Source: Bacillus sp. B1-b2
GTDB taxonomy: Bacteria; Bacillota; Bacilli; Bacillales; Cytobacillaceae
Assembly: GCF_009183415.1 (NCBI RefSeq)
Contig: NZ_WEHU01000008.1
Coordinates: forward strand, 1 to 64,000
Reading direction: 5' to 3'
Length of the DNA: 64,000 nt
Part shown: in pieces, positions 29,999 through 39,128 of the stretch
Numbering within the stretch: the first letter of the stretch is position 1
Layout: each line of letters starts with the position of its first letter
The notes under the pieces: generated by a model
Told to the model about the DNA's origin: nothing
Seen by the model: only the letters and a program-made list of their open reading frames with translations
Database searches by the model: none
Program-made: the position numbers and the translations under genes

Positions 29999-30997
29999 TT
30001 AGTTGCCATATACGTGTGTTAGCGCATCTTCTGGCTTTGCATATGGTGCTTTCTCTGCATAATCTGTTGCTTCATTAATTATATCTGCTAATTTCTTGTT
30101 TAATATTACATCCATTTCTTCTGTTAGTACTCCAGAAGATAGTAAATACTCTTTAAACGTAATCATCGGATCTTTTGCTTTAGCTTCTGTCACTTCTTCT
30201 CTAGCACGATAGCTTCTATCGTCATCATCTGAAGAATGTGGAGTTAAACGATAGCATACAGTCTCAATTAAAGTTGGACCTTCGCCTCTTCTTGCTCTGT
30301 CAACTGCTTCTTTTGTAACACGATATACTTCAATTGGATCGTTACCATCAACTGTTACTCCTGGCATACCATAACCTATTGCGCGATCAGAAACATTTTC
30401 ACATGCTAATTGCTTTTCAATAGGTACAGAAATAGCATATTTATTATTCTCACACATAAAGATAACTGGTAATTTATGCACTCCTGCAAAATTAGCTCCC
30501 TCATGAAAATCGCCTTGGTTAGAAGATCCTTCTCCAAAACTAACAAATGTTACAAAGTCTTTCTTCTCAATTTTCCCAGCAAGTGCCACACCAACCGCAT
30601 GAGGAACTTGTGTTGTTACAGGAGAAGATCCTGTTACAATACGATTTTTCTTTTGCCCAAAATGACCTGGCATCTGTCTTCCACCTGAGTTAGGATCTTC
30701 TGCTTTCGCAAAGCCAGATAACATAATCTCTTTCGTTGTCATACCAGCAGCGAGTACCACTCCTAAATCACGATAGTATGGAAGCATATAATCCTTACTA
30801 CGATCAAAAGCAAATGCTGCCCCTACCTGTGCTGCTTCTTGACCTTGACAAGAAATAACAAATGGTATTTTTCCTGCGCGGTTTAGTAACCACATTCTTT
30901 CATCAATTCTTCTTGCGAGTAACATCGTTTCATACATTTCTAATACTTGTTCATCTGTTAATCCTGCATCTATATGGCGATTTTGCACCATTGTCAT
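29999..30997 (-). CDS. bkdAA: Branched-chain alpha-keto acid dehydrogenase E1 alpha
   Basis: The alpha subunit binds thiamine diphosphate. It has 332 aa. The motif GEGSSNQGDFHEGANFAGV and downstream ENNKYAIS form the GDG-type cofactor site. The phosphorylation-loop region YRLTPHSSDDDD is conserved. Two nested ribosome-binding/start pairs exist. ATG at 30997 after AGGAGGTAATAAT gives the length of homologues and is preferred. ATG at 31021 after GGAGG would add eight residues. Confidence 0.94.
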   Translation of the reverse strand: MTMVQNRHIDAGLTDEQVLEMYETMLLARRIDERMWLLNRAGKIPFVISCQGQEAAQVGAAFAFDRSKDYMLPYYRDLGVVLAAGMTTKEIMLSGFAKAEDPNSGGRQMPGHFGQKKNRIVTGSSPVTTQVPHAVGVALAGKIEKKDFVTFVSFGEGSSNQGDFHEGANFAGVHKLPVIFMCENNKYAISVPIEKQLACENVSDRAIGYGMPGVTVDGNDPIEVYRVTKEAVDRARRGEGPTLIETVCYRLTPHSSDDDDRSYRAREEVTEAKAKDPMITFKEYLLSSGVLTEEMDVILNKKLADIINEATDYAEKAPYAKPEDALTHVYGN

Positions 30998-31059
30998 ATT
31001 ATTACCTCCTGATTGATTCATCTTTATTTCCTCCATATATTCAAATAGAAAGTAGTTAA

Positions 31060-32484
31060 TTAGCTATGAATAGCATTCCCATCAACAGCTAGTGCAGCTT
31101 CCCCTATTGCTTCAGCTAATGTAGGATGAGGATGGATTGTGTTTCCTATTTCCCATGCTGTTGCATCTAGAACTTTTGCTAAAGCAGCTTCTGCAATTAA
31201 ATCTGTAGCATGTGCTCCAATAATGTGAACACCCAGTAAATCATCTGTTTCTTCGTCAGAAATAATTTTCACAAAACCATCTTGCTCTCCATAAATTAAC
31301 GCTTTCCCAATTGCTTTAAAAGAAAACTTCCCTTTTTTAATCTTGTAACCTTTTTCTATTGCTTCTGTTTCTGTTAAACCTATACTTGCAATTTCAGGAC
31401 TTGTATAAATACACTTGGAAACAGTTGTATAATCTAGTGGTTCAGGATTCTTTCCTGCAATATGTTCAACTGCTATCATTCCTTCATGTGAAGCAACATG
31501 AGCAAGCTGTAAGCCTCCAATACAATCACCTATTGCATAAATGTGTGATTCTTTTGTTTGATAATATCGGTTCGTTTCAATACTGTTATTTTTCACAACA
31601 ATTTCAGTATTCTCAATTCCTATTCCTTCCACATTCGCAATTCTACCAACAGACACTAATAACTTATCTGCTTGATAGGAAACAACCTCTCCATTTTTCT
31701 CGGCTTGAATGGAAATCGTACCTTGTTGCTTCTCAAGTGTTTCTGGTAAAACTTTGGCACTAGTTACAATTTTTATCCCTTTTTTCTTTAATACTCTTTG
31801 TAGCTCTGTACTAATGTCTTTATCTTCTGTTGGAACAAGTGTCTTGCTATATTCTAAAATGGTTACCTCTACATCAAAATCAGCAAGCATGGATGCCCAT
31901 TCTACTCCTATCACTCCACCACCAACAATAATAATAGATTTAGGTAGCTGTTCAAGCTTTAATGCTTCTTCTGAGCTAAGGACATAATTTCCATCAACCT
32001 CTAAGCCTGGGAGAGTATTAGGTCTTGAGCCAGTAGCCAGGATAACATTCTTTGGTATAAGCATTTCATTTTCTTCTCCATTATTCATTTCTACTGAAAT
32101 AGTTCCTGGTATAGGAGAAAAAATGGATGGGCCTAATATTCTGCCGTTTCCTTCATATATATCAATTTTGCCTTTTTTCATTAAATATTGAACGCCACTA
32201 TGTAATTGATTAACAATGCTCGCTTTTCTTTCCTGCACTTTATTAAAATCAAGGGATACATTCGATGCTAATACACCAAAAACGTCACTTTTCTTTGTTG
32301 TGGAATACACTTCTGCACTTCGCAATAGAGCTTTACTTGGGATACAGCCATTGTGTAAGCAAGTTCCACCTAATTTCGCTTTTTCTACTACTGCAGTTTT
32401 TAGACCAAGCTGGGATGCTCTAATTGCTGCCACATAACCCCCAGTACCTCCACCCAAAATAACAAGATCATATTCTTTCGCCAT
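31060..32484 (-). CDS. lpdV: Dihydrolipoyl dehydrogenase (E3) of the branched-chain complex
   Basis: This flavoprotein re-oxidises the lipoyl group of E2 using NAD+. It has 474 aa. The FAD-binding GGGTGGYVAAIRASQ is near residue 9 and the redox-active disulfide in GGTCLHNGCIPSK. The NAD-binding GGGVIGVEWASML is near 180, and the catalytic HPHPTLAEAIGEA close to the end. The second ATG (32484) fits the AGGAGTG site better than the first at 32490. Confidence 0.95.
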   Translation of the reverse strand: MAKEYDLVILGGGTGGYVAAIRASQLGLKTAVVEKAKLGGTCLHNGCIPSKALLRSAEVYSTTKKSDVFGVLASNVSLDFNKVQERKASIVNQLHSGVQYLMKKGKIDIYEGNGRILGPSIFSPIPGTISVEMNNGEENEMLIPKNVILATGSRPNTLPGLEVDGNYVLSSEEALKLEQLPKSIIIVGGGVIGVEWASMLADFDVEVTILEYSKTLVPTEDKDISTELQRVLKKKGIKIVTSAKVLPETLEKQQGTISIQAEKNGEVVSYQADKLLVSVGRIANVEGIGIENTEIVVKNNSIETNRYYQTKESHIYAIGDCIGGLQLAHVASHEGMIAVEHIAGKNPEPLDYTTVSKCIYTSPEIASIGLTETEAIEKGYKIKKGKFSFKAIGKALIYGEQDGFVKIISDEETDDLLGVHIIGAHATDLIAEAALAKVLDATAWEIGNTIHPHPTLAEAIGEAALAVDGNAIHS

Positions 32485-32502
32485 TCTCATACACTCCTAT
32501 CT

Positions 32503-33576
32503 TTAAATATACTCTTTCGCTTCTTCTTCTTTTCTCATCACTCTTAAACACCCGTTTGTTAAGGATTGTAATTCGTCTTCACCTGGATATACCATTATAT
32601 CCGCTATCCAGTCCACTCGTTCCATAATTAAATTTACAAATAGATGACTAAAAGCAAGTTCACCTGTTAAAATAATTCCATCTACTTTTCCATAAAGAAC
32701 GGTACTTGCACTGCCAATTTCTTTAGCAACCTGATAGGCAAGAGCCTTCAAATAAAGAATGTTAGAATCCGTTTCTTTTGGTAGTAAGCTTTCTATACTG
32801 GTCATATCTGAATTAGCCATATAGGCTTTCAATCCTGAATGAAATAATAACTGATGTTTCATTTCCTCATAAGTAAATTGTCCAGAATAACATAAATCAA
32901 TTAAATCACCAGGAGGAATAGTTCCTGAGCGTTCTAAACTAAATGGCCCTTCCCCATTAAAGCCATTATTAACATCGATAACCTTCCCCTTTGAATGAGC
33001 TCCAATTGTTATGCCACTTCCCATATGAGCAACAATCAGGTTTATATCTTCATACTTCTTCCCAAGCTCCAAAGCAGCTCTTCTTCCACAAGCCTTATGA
33101 TTCAAAGCATGAAAAACACTCTTCCTATCAATCCCAGGATATCCTGTAATTCTTGCTAGATCTTCCATTTCATCTACTACAACTGGATCTACGATATATG
33201 CAGAGATATCTAAATGAGTTGCAATTTCAAAAGCAATCAATGCACCGAGATTAGATGGATGCTCTCCTCGTGACTGTTCAAGCAATTCTTTCACCATTAT
33301 AGAATTCACTGAGTAGGTACCACCATCAATTGGTTTTAATAAACCTCCTCTTCCACAAACCGCCTGAATCTTAGAGAGATTTATTCCTTTTTCCACAAGA
33401 AAAGCAAGAATATGGTTTGCCCGAAGTACATATTGAGCACTTATAATGGCATGTTTGGTTAATTCATCAGAAGTATGTGCAATCACATATTCAAGCAAGG
33501 GAACTTCATTTTCATATAGAGCAACTTCTGTTGTAGTCACCCTAGGATTAATGGTTAGAATCCTAAATTTCTTCAT
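32503..33576 (-). CDS. buk: Butyrate kinase-like protein with altered phosphate motif
   Basis: Butyrate kinase interconverts (branched) acyl phosphate and acid with ATP. The protein has 357 aa and clearly belongs to the acetokinase family: CGRGGLLKPIDGG, IVAHMGSGITIGAH, ERSGTIPPGDLIDLCYSG and VYPGEDELQSL are conserved. The N-terminal phosphate motif, normally NPGSTSTK, reads NPRVTTTE, changing Gly, both Ser and Lys. That may impair or alter catalysis. Its partner gene ptb is missing from the locus. It starts 20 nt after the bkdR stop and heads the enzyme genes. Confidence 0.88.
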   Translation of the reverse strand: MKKFRILTINPRVTTTEVALYENEVPLLEYVIAHTSDELTKHAIISAQYVLRANHILAFLVEKGINLSKIQAVCGRGGLLKPIDGGTYSVNSIMVKELLEQSRGEHPSNLGALIAFEIATHLDISAYIVDPVVVDEMEDLARITGYPGIDRKSVFHALNHKACGRRAALELGKKYEDINLIVAHMGSGITIGAHSKGKVIDVNNGFNGEGPFSLERSGTIPPGDLIDLCYSGQFTYEEMKHQLLFHSGLKAYMANSDMTSIESLLPKETDSNILYLKALAYQVAKEIGSASTVLYGKVDGIILTGELAFSHLFVNLIMERVDWIADIMVYPGEDELQSLTNGCLRVMRKEEEAKEYI

Positions 33577-33596
33577 TAAGATACCCCTCCAAACAT

Positions 33597-35210
33597 CTAG
33601 CTTAAGTGATACTTATCAAGCTTGTAATATAAGTTCCTAACAGATAAACCAAGTTCTTTTGCTGTTAATGTTTTATTGCCATCTAACTCTCTTAACGTTT
33701 TTTCAATAATGACTTTCTCATATTCTTCTACTAAAACAGATAAACGTTTGTCTTCCACTTCTTCTCTTGGTAGTGACGAATTTTTATTTTGCTCTTGTTT
33801 TGAATGAGTAGTTGAAAAAGCTATATATTCTTTTTTAATTTCATAATTAGATTTTTTCGCTTTTAGAGACGCAAGAGATAAAAGTGCTTTTAATTCTTTT
33901 ATATTTTCTTGATACGGATAATCTATTAATATTTGCTGTACTTCTGTATCTAATGTCAAAGAGGTACATCCATACTCTCTTGTAAGCTGCTCGAGAGCAT
34001 GCTCACATAACGGAATAATATCCTCTTTTCTTTCTTGTAAGGAAGGTAAGTTGATATGAAACTTCATGAGCTCATCATAAAGGGACTCTGAGAAGCTGCC
34101 TGCAATAAGTAACTTTTCCAGTTTTTCTGTAGCAGATATAATCAGCTGAAATTGTGGGTCAGTACTTCTTTTAGTGAGCTTTTTTAGCAACTGCTCTTGT
34201 TCTTCCATTAATAAATGATTTATTTCCTCTATAAGTATTGTTCCTTTAAAAGCTTGGAATTTATCGCTTAATAGAAAGTCTCGCCAATCTTCTTCATTCC
34301 TCTTTGGATGAATTCGTTTGAAAGCAAACAAGCTTCTATCACTATTATTATGAATTGCATTTGCAAGCATAAATTTTCCTGTTCCTTCTTCTCCTCTGAT
34401 AAATAACACTCGATTTGTACTTGCAGCTATTCTTCCTTGCTCAATCGCAAAGCTCATTAAGGGTGAGCGATATATAAAATCATCCCATTGATAACTTTGT
34501 TCTAGTGCTCGAATAATTCTTTTGGATAAGCTCTGTTCTTTTCTTAATTGCTGTTTTTCTGTTTCCTCTACAATACTTTGAAGACACCCTCTTAGCTTAC
34601 CTTCTACCATGATAGGCAAAGTTTTCATATGTATGTATATAGAGCTTGTCTCGAATTGTTCTACTATAGGTCTTCTCGTTTTATATACCTTTTCACGACA
34701 AGTTTTCATCCGTTTTACTTGATTTATATCAGTCAAAGTTATTAATATCTCTTTGTATGATGAGTTTTGCATAATCAGTTTCCCTTGTTCATCATAAAGG
34801 GCATAGCCATCTGCAGTATTTTGCATAATCAAATCAATAACTGTCCGTATAGTATCTGCTGATGTCCAATTAGGCTTTTCTTTTGAATCAGTTAGAACTG
34901 CTATAGCACCAGAGACACTATTATCCTTATCAATTAAAGGATATCTTGAAATACGAACAGATTGGTTATCTGATAAAAGGAATAGATTCCCTTCTTCCAT
35001 TTTTTTAGTATGCACCACTCGCAACAACTGACTGTCTGGGATAATATCTTGAATATGTTTTCCTATTTGGAGAAAATAGTGTTGATTTATGAGTGACTCA
35101 GCCCTTTTGTTGTAGTAAGTGACTAATCCTCGATTATCAATCATAACAATTCCACTTTTCAACTCGTTAAACAGTGCATATGAAGCAACTGAAGTTACTG
35201 GATCAAACAT
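33597..35210 (-). CDS. bkdR: BkdR-like regulator with degenerate sigma-54 activator domain
   Basis: In B. subtilis, BkdR activates the bkd operon through sigma-54. This homologue is 537 aa against nearly 700 there. Two PAS-like domains (about 13-110 and 125-215) precede an AAA+ domain (240-450) and a Fis-type helix-turn-helix (DGNKTLTAKELGLSVRNLYY). Walker A is kept (GEEGTGK). The GAFTGA loop that touches sigma-54 is absent and the Walker A to B distance is about 17 residues short. Walker B reads GTILIEEI instead of hhhhDE. It probably no longer drives sigma-54 transcription and may act like TyrR. Its own promoter is sigma-A type. Confidence 0.85.
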   Translation of the reverse strand: MFDPVTSVASYALFNELKSGIVMIDNRGLVTYYNKRAESLINQHYFLQIGKHIQDIIPDSQLLRVVHTKKMEEGNLFLLSDNQSVRISRYPLIDKDNSVSGAIAVLTDSKEKPNWTSADTIRTVIDLIMQNTADGYALYDEQGKLIMQNSSYKEILITLTDINQVKRMKTCREKVYKTRRPIVEQFETSSIYIHMKTLPIMVEGKLRGCLQSIVEETEKQQLRKEQSLSKRIIRALEQSYQWDDFIYRSPLMSFAIEQGRIAASTNRVLFIRGEEGTGKFMLANAIHNNSDRSLFAFKRIHPKRNEEDWRDFLLSDKFQAFKGTILIEEINHLLMEEQEQLLKKLTKRSTDPQFQLIISATEKLEKLLIAGSFSESLYDELMKFHINLPSLQERKEDIIPLCEHALEQLTREYGCTSLTLDTEVQQILIDYPYQENIKELKALLSLASLKAKKSNYEIKKEYIAFSTTHSKQEQNKNSSLPREEVEDKRLSVLVEEYEKVIIEKTLRELDGNKTLTAKELGLSVRNLYYKLDKYHLS

Positions 35211-35256
35211 AAAGACACCTTCTTCCTATATACCGTGCAATTTCTTTCATAATTAT

Positions 35257-35285
35257 ACTATACCTATCTCTCTTTTATTATGCAA
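35257..35285 (-). promoter_or_regulatory. Sigma-A promoter of bkdR and the bkd operon
   Basis: On the minus strand TTGCAT (35285-35280) and TATAGT (35262-35257) are separated by 17 bp, about 47 nt before the bkdR start. The gaps between bkdR, buk and lpdV are only about 20 nt, so this may drive the whole operon. Confidence 0.6.
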
Positions 35286-35331
35286 TTTTTTTCTCTTTTT
35301 CATTTTATTCTGAAAATATAAGCATACCAAT

Positions 35332-35366
35332 AAAAAAACATCCCTCTTTTGCAGAACAGAGGGATG
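35332..35366 (-). terminator. Terminator of the glycerophosphodiesterase gene
   Basis: CATCCCTC / GAGGGATG with a T run on the minus-strand side, 10 nt beyond the stop. Confidence 0.85.
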
Positions 35367-35375
35367 CTTTTCTCC

Positions 35376-36098
35376 TTAATTTTTCGCAAGTAGTTCTTTT
35401 GCTAATTTAGGTTCATCTGTAATAATACCAGAGATACCAGTTTTTATAAGTTCGTTCATCGCACTTGGATGATTAACAGTATAAGCTCTTACTTTTATAT
35501 GATTCATTTCAGACTGTTGTATCATCTGCTTATTAATACGACGGTAATTAGGATGGAAGCCTTTTGCACAGATGGCATTTGCATAAATCCATGGCTGGTA
35601 GATGCCATCAGATAATAATGGAGCGGTTTCTATTTCTGGAGCTATTCGATGCGCTTGTACAAGGCTATAATGATTAAAGGAGGAAAAAATAATTCTATTC
35701 TCTAAGCCATAATTTCTAATTAGCTGTATCGTTTTTTCCAGCATTCCCTCATAGTTTATTTTATTATTTTTTAATTCTATATTACAAACAAGAGTAGTAT
35801 CCTTCATCCAGTCTAGAAACTCAACCAGAGAAGGAATGAGTTGGTTGGGAAGATTGGGAAACTTCTTAGCAGCATTCAGTGAGCGAATGTCTTTAAGTGT
35901 AAGGTCTTTTACATAACCAGATCCATCTGTGGTTCGATCTACCTTTTCATCATGAATAATAACTACTTCATTATCTTTCGTCATTTGGATATCTAGCTCT
36001 ATTCCGTCTGCCTTTACCTTTTCAGCTTCCATAAAAGCTATCATTGTATTTTCAGGAAACTTAGCTGCATAACCTCGATGTGCAAAGATTTGTGTCAT
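35376..36098 (-). CDS. Glycerophosphodiester phosphodiesterase (YqiK-like)
   Basis: The enzyme releases sn-glycerol 3-phosphate from glycerophosphodiesters. It has 240 aa with the family motifs FAHRGYAAKFPENTMIAF at the start, the metal-binding ELDIQMTKDNEVVIIHD, and NIELKN. There is no signal peptide, so it is cytosolic, like YqiK at the same chromosomal position. The ATG at 36098 follows GGGAG at 9 nt; the GTG at 36107 overlaps that site. Confidence 0.92.
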   Translation of the reverse strand: MTQIFAHRGYAAKFPENTMIAFMEAEKVKADGIELDIQMTKDNEVVIIHDEKVDRTTDGSGYVKDLTLKDIRSLNAAKKFPNLPNQLIPSLVEFLDWMKDTTLVCNIELKNNKINYEGMLEKTIQLIRNYGLENRIIFSSFNHYSLVQAHRIAPEIETAPLLSDGIYQPWIYANAICAKGFHPNYRRINKQMIQQSEMNHIKVRAYTVNHPSAMNELIKTGISGIITDEPKLAKELLAKN

Positions 36099-36298
36099 AT
36101 CCTTCACTCCCTTTACTTAAAACTTCTTCTACTTATCCTATTATATAGAATTTAAAGGTGTTTTTATGTATACAAAGTAAGCTCTTACATATTGCTCAGT
36201 TGTCTTAAAAAGCTTCTATCTAAAGGCTCACATAGTAATATCCATTTTCTTATCAAGAATATACACACTTGCTAGCTATTTGCATAAATAAAATAAAA

Positions 36299-36325
36299 CA
36301 GACTCTAACAATATGTTAGAGTCTG
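36299..36325 (-). terminator. Terminator of the cold-shock gene
   Basis: A perfect 12-bp stem, CAGACTCTAACA / TGTTAGAGTCTG, has a TTTTATTTTATTT tail on the minus strand. Confidence 0.9.
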
Positions 36326-36342
36326 CATTTGTCTGCATTTAA

Positions 36343-36543
36343 TTAGTTTTTAGTAACGTTAGCAGCTTGAGGTCCACGTTGACCTTCTTCTATGTCAAAA
36401 GAAACTTCTTGGCCTTCATCTAAAGTTTTGAAACCTTCAGTTTGAATAGCACTGAAATGTACGAATACATCTTGTCCTTCTGCTGTTTCGATGAAACCGA
36501 ATCCTTTTTCTGCGTTAAACCATTTTACTTTACCTGTAGCCAT
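36343..36543 (-). CDS. Cold-shock protein (CspA/CspB family)
   Basis: This 66-aa single-stranded nucleic-acid-binding protein acts as an RNA chaperone. RNA-binding motifs KGFGFIET and VFVHFSAI are complete and the end reads [10 protein letters not shown], as in Bacillus CspB/C/D. It has a perfect AGGAGG site. Which csp paralogue it is cannot be told. Confidence 0.95.
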   Translation of the reverse strand: MATGKVKWFNAEKGFGFIETAEGQDVFVHFSAIQTEGFKTLDEGQEVSFDIEEGQRGPQAANVTKN

Positions 36544-36740
36544 TGCTATGTCCTCCTATGTGCTTTCTTAGCACAATGTATTACTATCCTTGCTCAAAAT
36601 GAAAAATGAAAATTAAAGAAATATGTAGGCAATCTAAAACAATTTGTTTTACATCACCAGAAAGCGCGCAATACTTATTGCGTTGTAACTCTCATATGTA
36701 TCTCTCAACTATTTTCCTAGAACAAAAATAAGTCTACTTA
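36544..36740 (-). promoter_or_regulatory. Probable cold-shock 5' leader
   Basis: The start of csp is preceded by a GTGCT...AGCAC hairpin (about 36562-36580) right next to the AGGAGG site, followed upstream by an AT-rich stretch with no gene. Bacillus csp mRNAs have long structured leaders that respond to temperature. A leader of 100-200 nt is inferred, not mapped. Confidence 0.4.
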
Positions 36741-37090
36741 ATAGTAACAGTTTAATTTGAATAAAGCAAATCATTACTTTAAAATTTACAATTAATTAAA
36801 TAATTTTACTGATAATGGTTAGGAACAAGCAAGTAATTAACAATAATCATTACATTTATAGCCTCAACAATTGAATATTGAAGATCTATTTACTTAATGG
36901 TTACAATGAAATCAATTATTTTGCCTTTTTAATTCCCCTTAACTTCACCCCTATTCAAGCAATAGTATACCACTCCCTTCCTTTGTGACTATAAATGGGA
37001 ACATGGACAAATAATAATGAGTTTTGAAATCGTTTAAGACGAAGAATCGATCAACTTTAGAGAAGATATCGAAATATCATTAAAAGTAAC
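36741..37090. other. Intergenic region downstream of the integrase remnant
   Basis: AT-rich and without a credible gene. The part next to 37090 is where the missing C-terminal half of the integrase would be expected. Its three frames show no recombinase motif. Confidence 0.45.
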
Positions 37091-37792
37091 CTAGTTTTTA
37101 CCATCCGTATATCTATCCTTAAATTTGAGATAATGTTTTAGTTCTCTTGCCATTACTTGAGAAAAGTAGACATACCTTTCTTTTCTTCCTTTTGTTTTGG
37201 TAACTAGTATCATTCGATGCTTAAAATCAATGAAATCAACTTCTAAGGCTAAACACTCTGAAATCCTCATACCTGTATCTTGAAGGATCATAGTAATGAC
37301 CTTATTTCTATAACCATGAAACTTTGTGTAATCAAACTGTGAAAGCAACGCATTAAATTCTTCTTGGCTTATTCCTGCCTTTTGTCTTCTTTCCGTTTTA
37401 ATTTGTTTTATATTTGCAACTGGATTCTTATGTAATTCCCCTTCTTGCTCTAACCAATTGAAAAACACTTTTATATTCCTTATATAATTATTAATGGTTA
37501 CATTTGATACTGTTTTCTTATAATCCCTTCTATTTTGTGGATGATTAATATTCTTAGAAGTTTCTCGATTGACTACAGTATATTTCCCTCTTTCTTGTAC
37601 ATAAGCTACATACTGACGTATATGACCTACTTTTACCCGTTTCACCTCTTCTACTTCATGTTCCGCTTTTAAATACGCTAAGAATAGCTTCAAACTCTGC
37701 TCATAAGAAGATAGTGTCTTAGACGATAAGTTTTTACTTTGACAGGATAATAAAAAGTCCTCTAAATGAAATTCTAATTCTGTTAACTTCAC
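37091..37792 (-). pseudogene. Truncated tyrosine recombinase/integrase
   Basis: The frame encodes 233 aa. The N-terminal SAM-like core-binding domain (about 8-130, SSKTLSSYEQSLKLFLAYL) is followed by the first third of the catalytic domain, including the active-site arginine in DTGMRISECLAL. Translation stops after KFKDRYTDGKN. The later H-x-x-R, H/W and nucleophile Tyr are absent, and no downstream frame supplies them. It should be inactive as a recombinase. It lies between csp and spo0A, where B. subtilis has other genes, and may mark an old insertion and deletion. Confidence 0.8.
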
Positions 37793-37824
37793 TACTTACA
37801 CTCCCCATCTCCAACAAATACAAA

Positions 37825-37853
37825 ACCCAACAAATCAAAATGATTTATTGGGT
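37825..37853 (-). terminator. Terminator of spo0A
   Basis: ACCCAACAAATCA / TGATTTATTGGGT with one mismatch and a 3-nt loop, followed on the minus strand by TTTTGTATTTG. It lies about 100 nt beyond the spo0A stop. Confidence 0.65.
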
Positions 37854-37951
37854 GAGATGGTAAAAATTTATTGGTTTTAATCCAAAGAGGAAGTTAACAT
37901 TATAGGAATTGGTTGGCTTGATATTAACCATAAATCCTTATCCTATCCCTC

Positions 37952-38737
37952 TCAAGAAGCCTTGTGTTCAAGACGTAACTTATCAGCAACAATCGCGATA
38001 AATTCAGAATTAGTCGGCTTTGCTTTTGACATGCTTACAGTATAGCCAAATAAAGAAGAAATAGAATCTATATTACCTCTACTCCAAGCAACTTCAATTG
38101 CATGACGAATAGCACGCTCAACACGACTTGCTGTTGTATTATATTTTTTCGCAATGTCTGGATATAGAACCTTTGTGATAGAGCCTAATAATTCTATATC
38201 GTTGTATACCATTGAAATTGCTTCTCTTAAATATAAATATCCTTTAATATGTGCTGGCACTCCTATTTCATGAATGATGCTTGTAATGCTTGCATCCAAG
38301 TTTCTTGGCTTTTGTTCTGTTTGTGTTTTATAGATGGAAGAAGATTTACGAATAAGTCCAGAGGTCTTTCCACTAACTTGGCGGATTTGACTTGCTAAAT
38401 AGTCCATATCGAATGGCTTTAGAATAAAATAAGAAGCTCCTAGATCTACCGCTTTTTTCGTTACATCTTCCTGTCCGAACGCAGTAAGCATGATGACATT
38501 CGGCATTTTTGACTTTGCTTCACGAAGTCTTTCTAAGACTGCTAGACCATCAAGGTGAGGCATGATTATATCCAAAACCATCACATCGGGTTCGATTTGG
38601 TCCATTAGTTCAAGGCATTCTTGACCATTATGCGCAACACCGATTACTTCCATATCTTCCTGGGCACTAATATATTCTTCTAATAATCCAACGAGCTCTC
38701 GATTATCATCTACAATACATACTTTTATTTTTTTCAA
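37952..38737 (-). CDS. spo0A: Sporulation master regulator Spo0A
   Basis: This response regulator, activated by the phosphorelay, commits the cell to sporulation. It has 261 aa. The receiver domain (1-120) carries the acidic pocket DDN, the phosphorylated Asp in [12 protein letters not shown], and Lys in ILKPFD. The DNA-binding effector domain starts at [20 protein letters not shown] and ends RLEHKAS, almost identical to B. subtilis. The inter-domain linker is a few residues shorter. It starts at TTG after GGGAGG. Two 0A boxes and a sigma-H-like promoter upstream suggest the usual autoregulation. Confidence 0.98.
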   Translation of the reverse strand: MKKIKVCIVDDNRELVGLLEEYISAQEDMEVIGVAHNGQECLELMDQIEPDVMVLDIIMPHLDGLAVLERLREAKSKMPNVIMLTAFGQEDVTKKAVDLGASYFILKPFDMDYLASQIRQVSGKTSGLIRKSSSIYKTQTEQKPRNLDASITSIIHEIGVPAHIKGYLYLREAISMVYNDIELLGSITKVLYPDIAKKYNTTASRVERAIRHAIEVAWSRGNIDSISSLFGYTVSMSKAKPTNSEFIAIVADKLRLEHKAS

Positions 38738-38799
38738 CGATTGTTTCCTCCCTCAAATCCTTATGTCTCTTTTTATCTATCTTTTATTCTAAAGGACAT

Positions 38800-38809
38800 T
38801 TTCGACAAA
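38800..38809 (-). promoter_or_regulatory. 0A box upstream of spo0A (minus orientation)
   Basis: The minus strand reads TTTGTCGAAA, a perfect extended Spo0A box (core TGTCGAA). It overlaps the -10 end of the sigma-H-like promoter, 65 nt before the start codon. Confidence 0.8.
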
Positions 38810-38826
38810 GCAACAAAAAATCCTTT
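38803..38826 (-). promoter_or_regulatory. Candidate sigma-H promoter of spo0A
   Basis: AAAGGATTT (38826-38818) matches the sigma-H -35 consensus RNAGGAWWW. GTCGAAA lies 11-12 nt downstream and matches RNNGAAT except at the last base. Sigma-H control of spo0A is established in B. subtilis. Confidence 0.5.
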
Positions 38827-38917
38827 GATTTTATGAAAAAAACATAAAATATAGGAAAAACCATTAATTTTCTTTGATTTTCTCTTGTTTTCGACCTTAT
38901 TCGCTATTCTTCTTCTT

Positions 38918-38927
38918 TTTGTCGAAA
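38918..38927 (+). promoter_or_regulatory. Second 0A box upstream of spo0A (plus orientation)
   Basis: A perfect TTTGTCGAAA lies on the plus strand about 110 bp from the first box in opposite orientation. It is also about 120 bp upstream of the menA-like promoter. Confidence 0.75.
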
Positions 38928-39046
38928 AATCTTTATTTTCTTATTATAACTTACATATTTATGCTTTTAAAGACAGATGGAAAAGGAAATAGGAAGTAAA
39001 ATCTTCTATTGGTAAAAATATTTATGACTATTTTATGAATATTTTC

Positions 39047-39076
39047 TTGTTGGCTTCTATTAAGTTAGGGTATTAT
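39047..39076 (+). promoter_or_regulatory. Candidate sigma-A promoter of the menA-like gene
   Basis: TTGTTG at 39047-39052 and TATTAT at 39071-39076 are separated by 18 bp, about 50 nt before the ATG. Confidence 0.45.
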
Positions 39077-39128
39077 AAAAGTTGGACTAAATGAAGATTT
39101 TATATTGTTTTCTAGAAAGGATTTTTTT

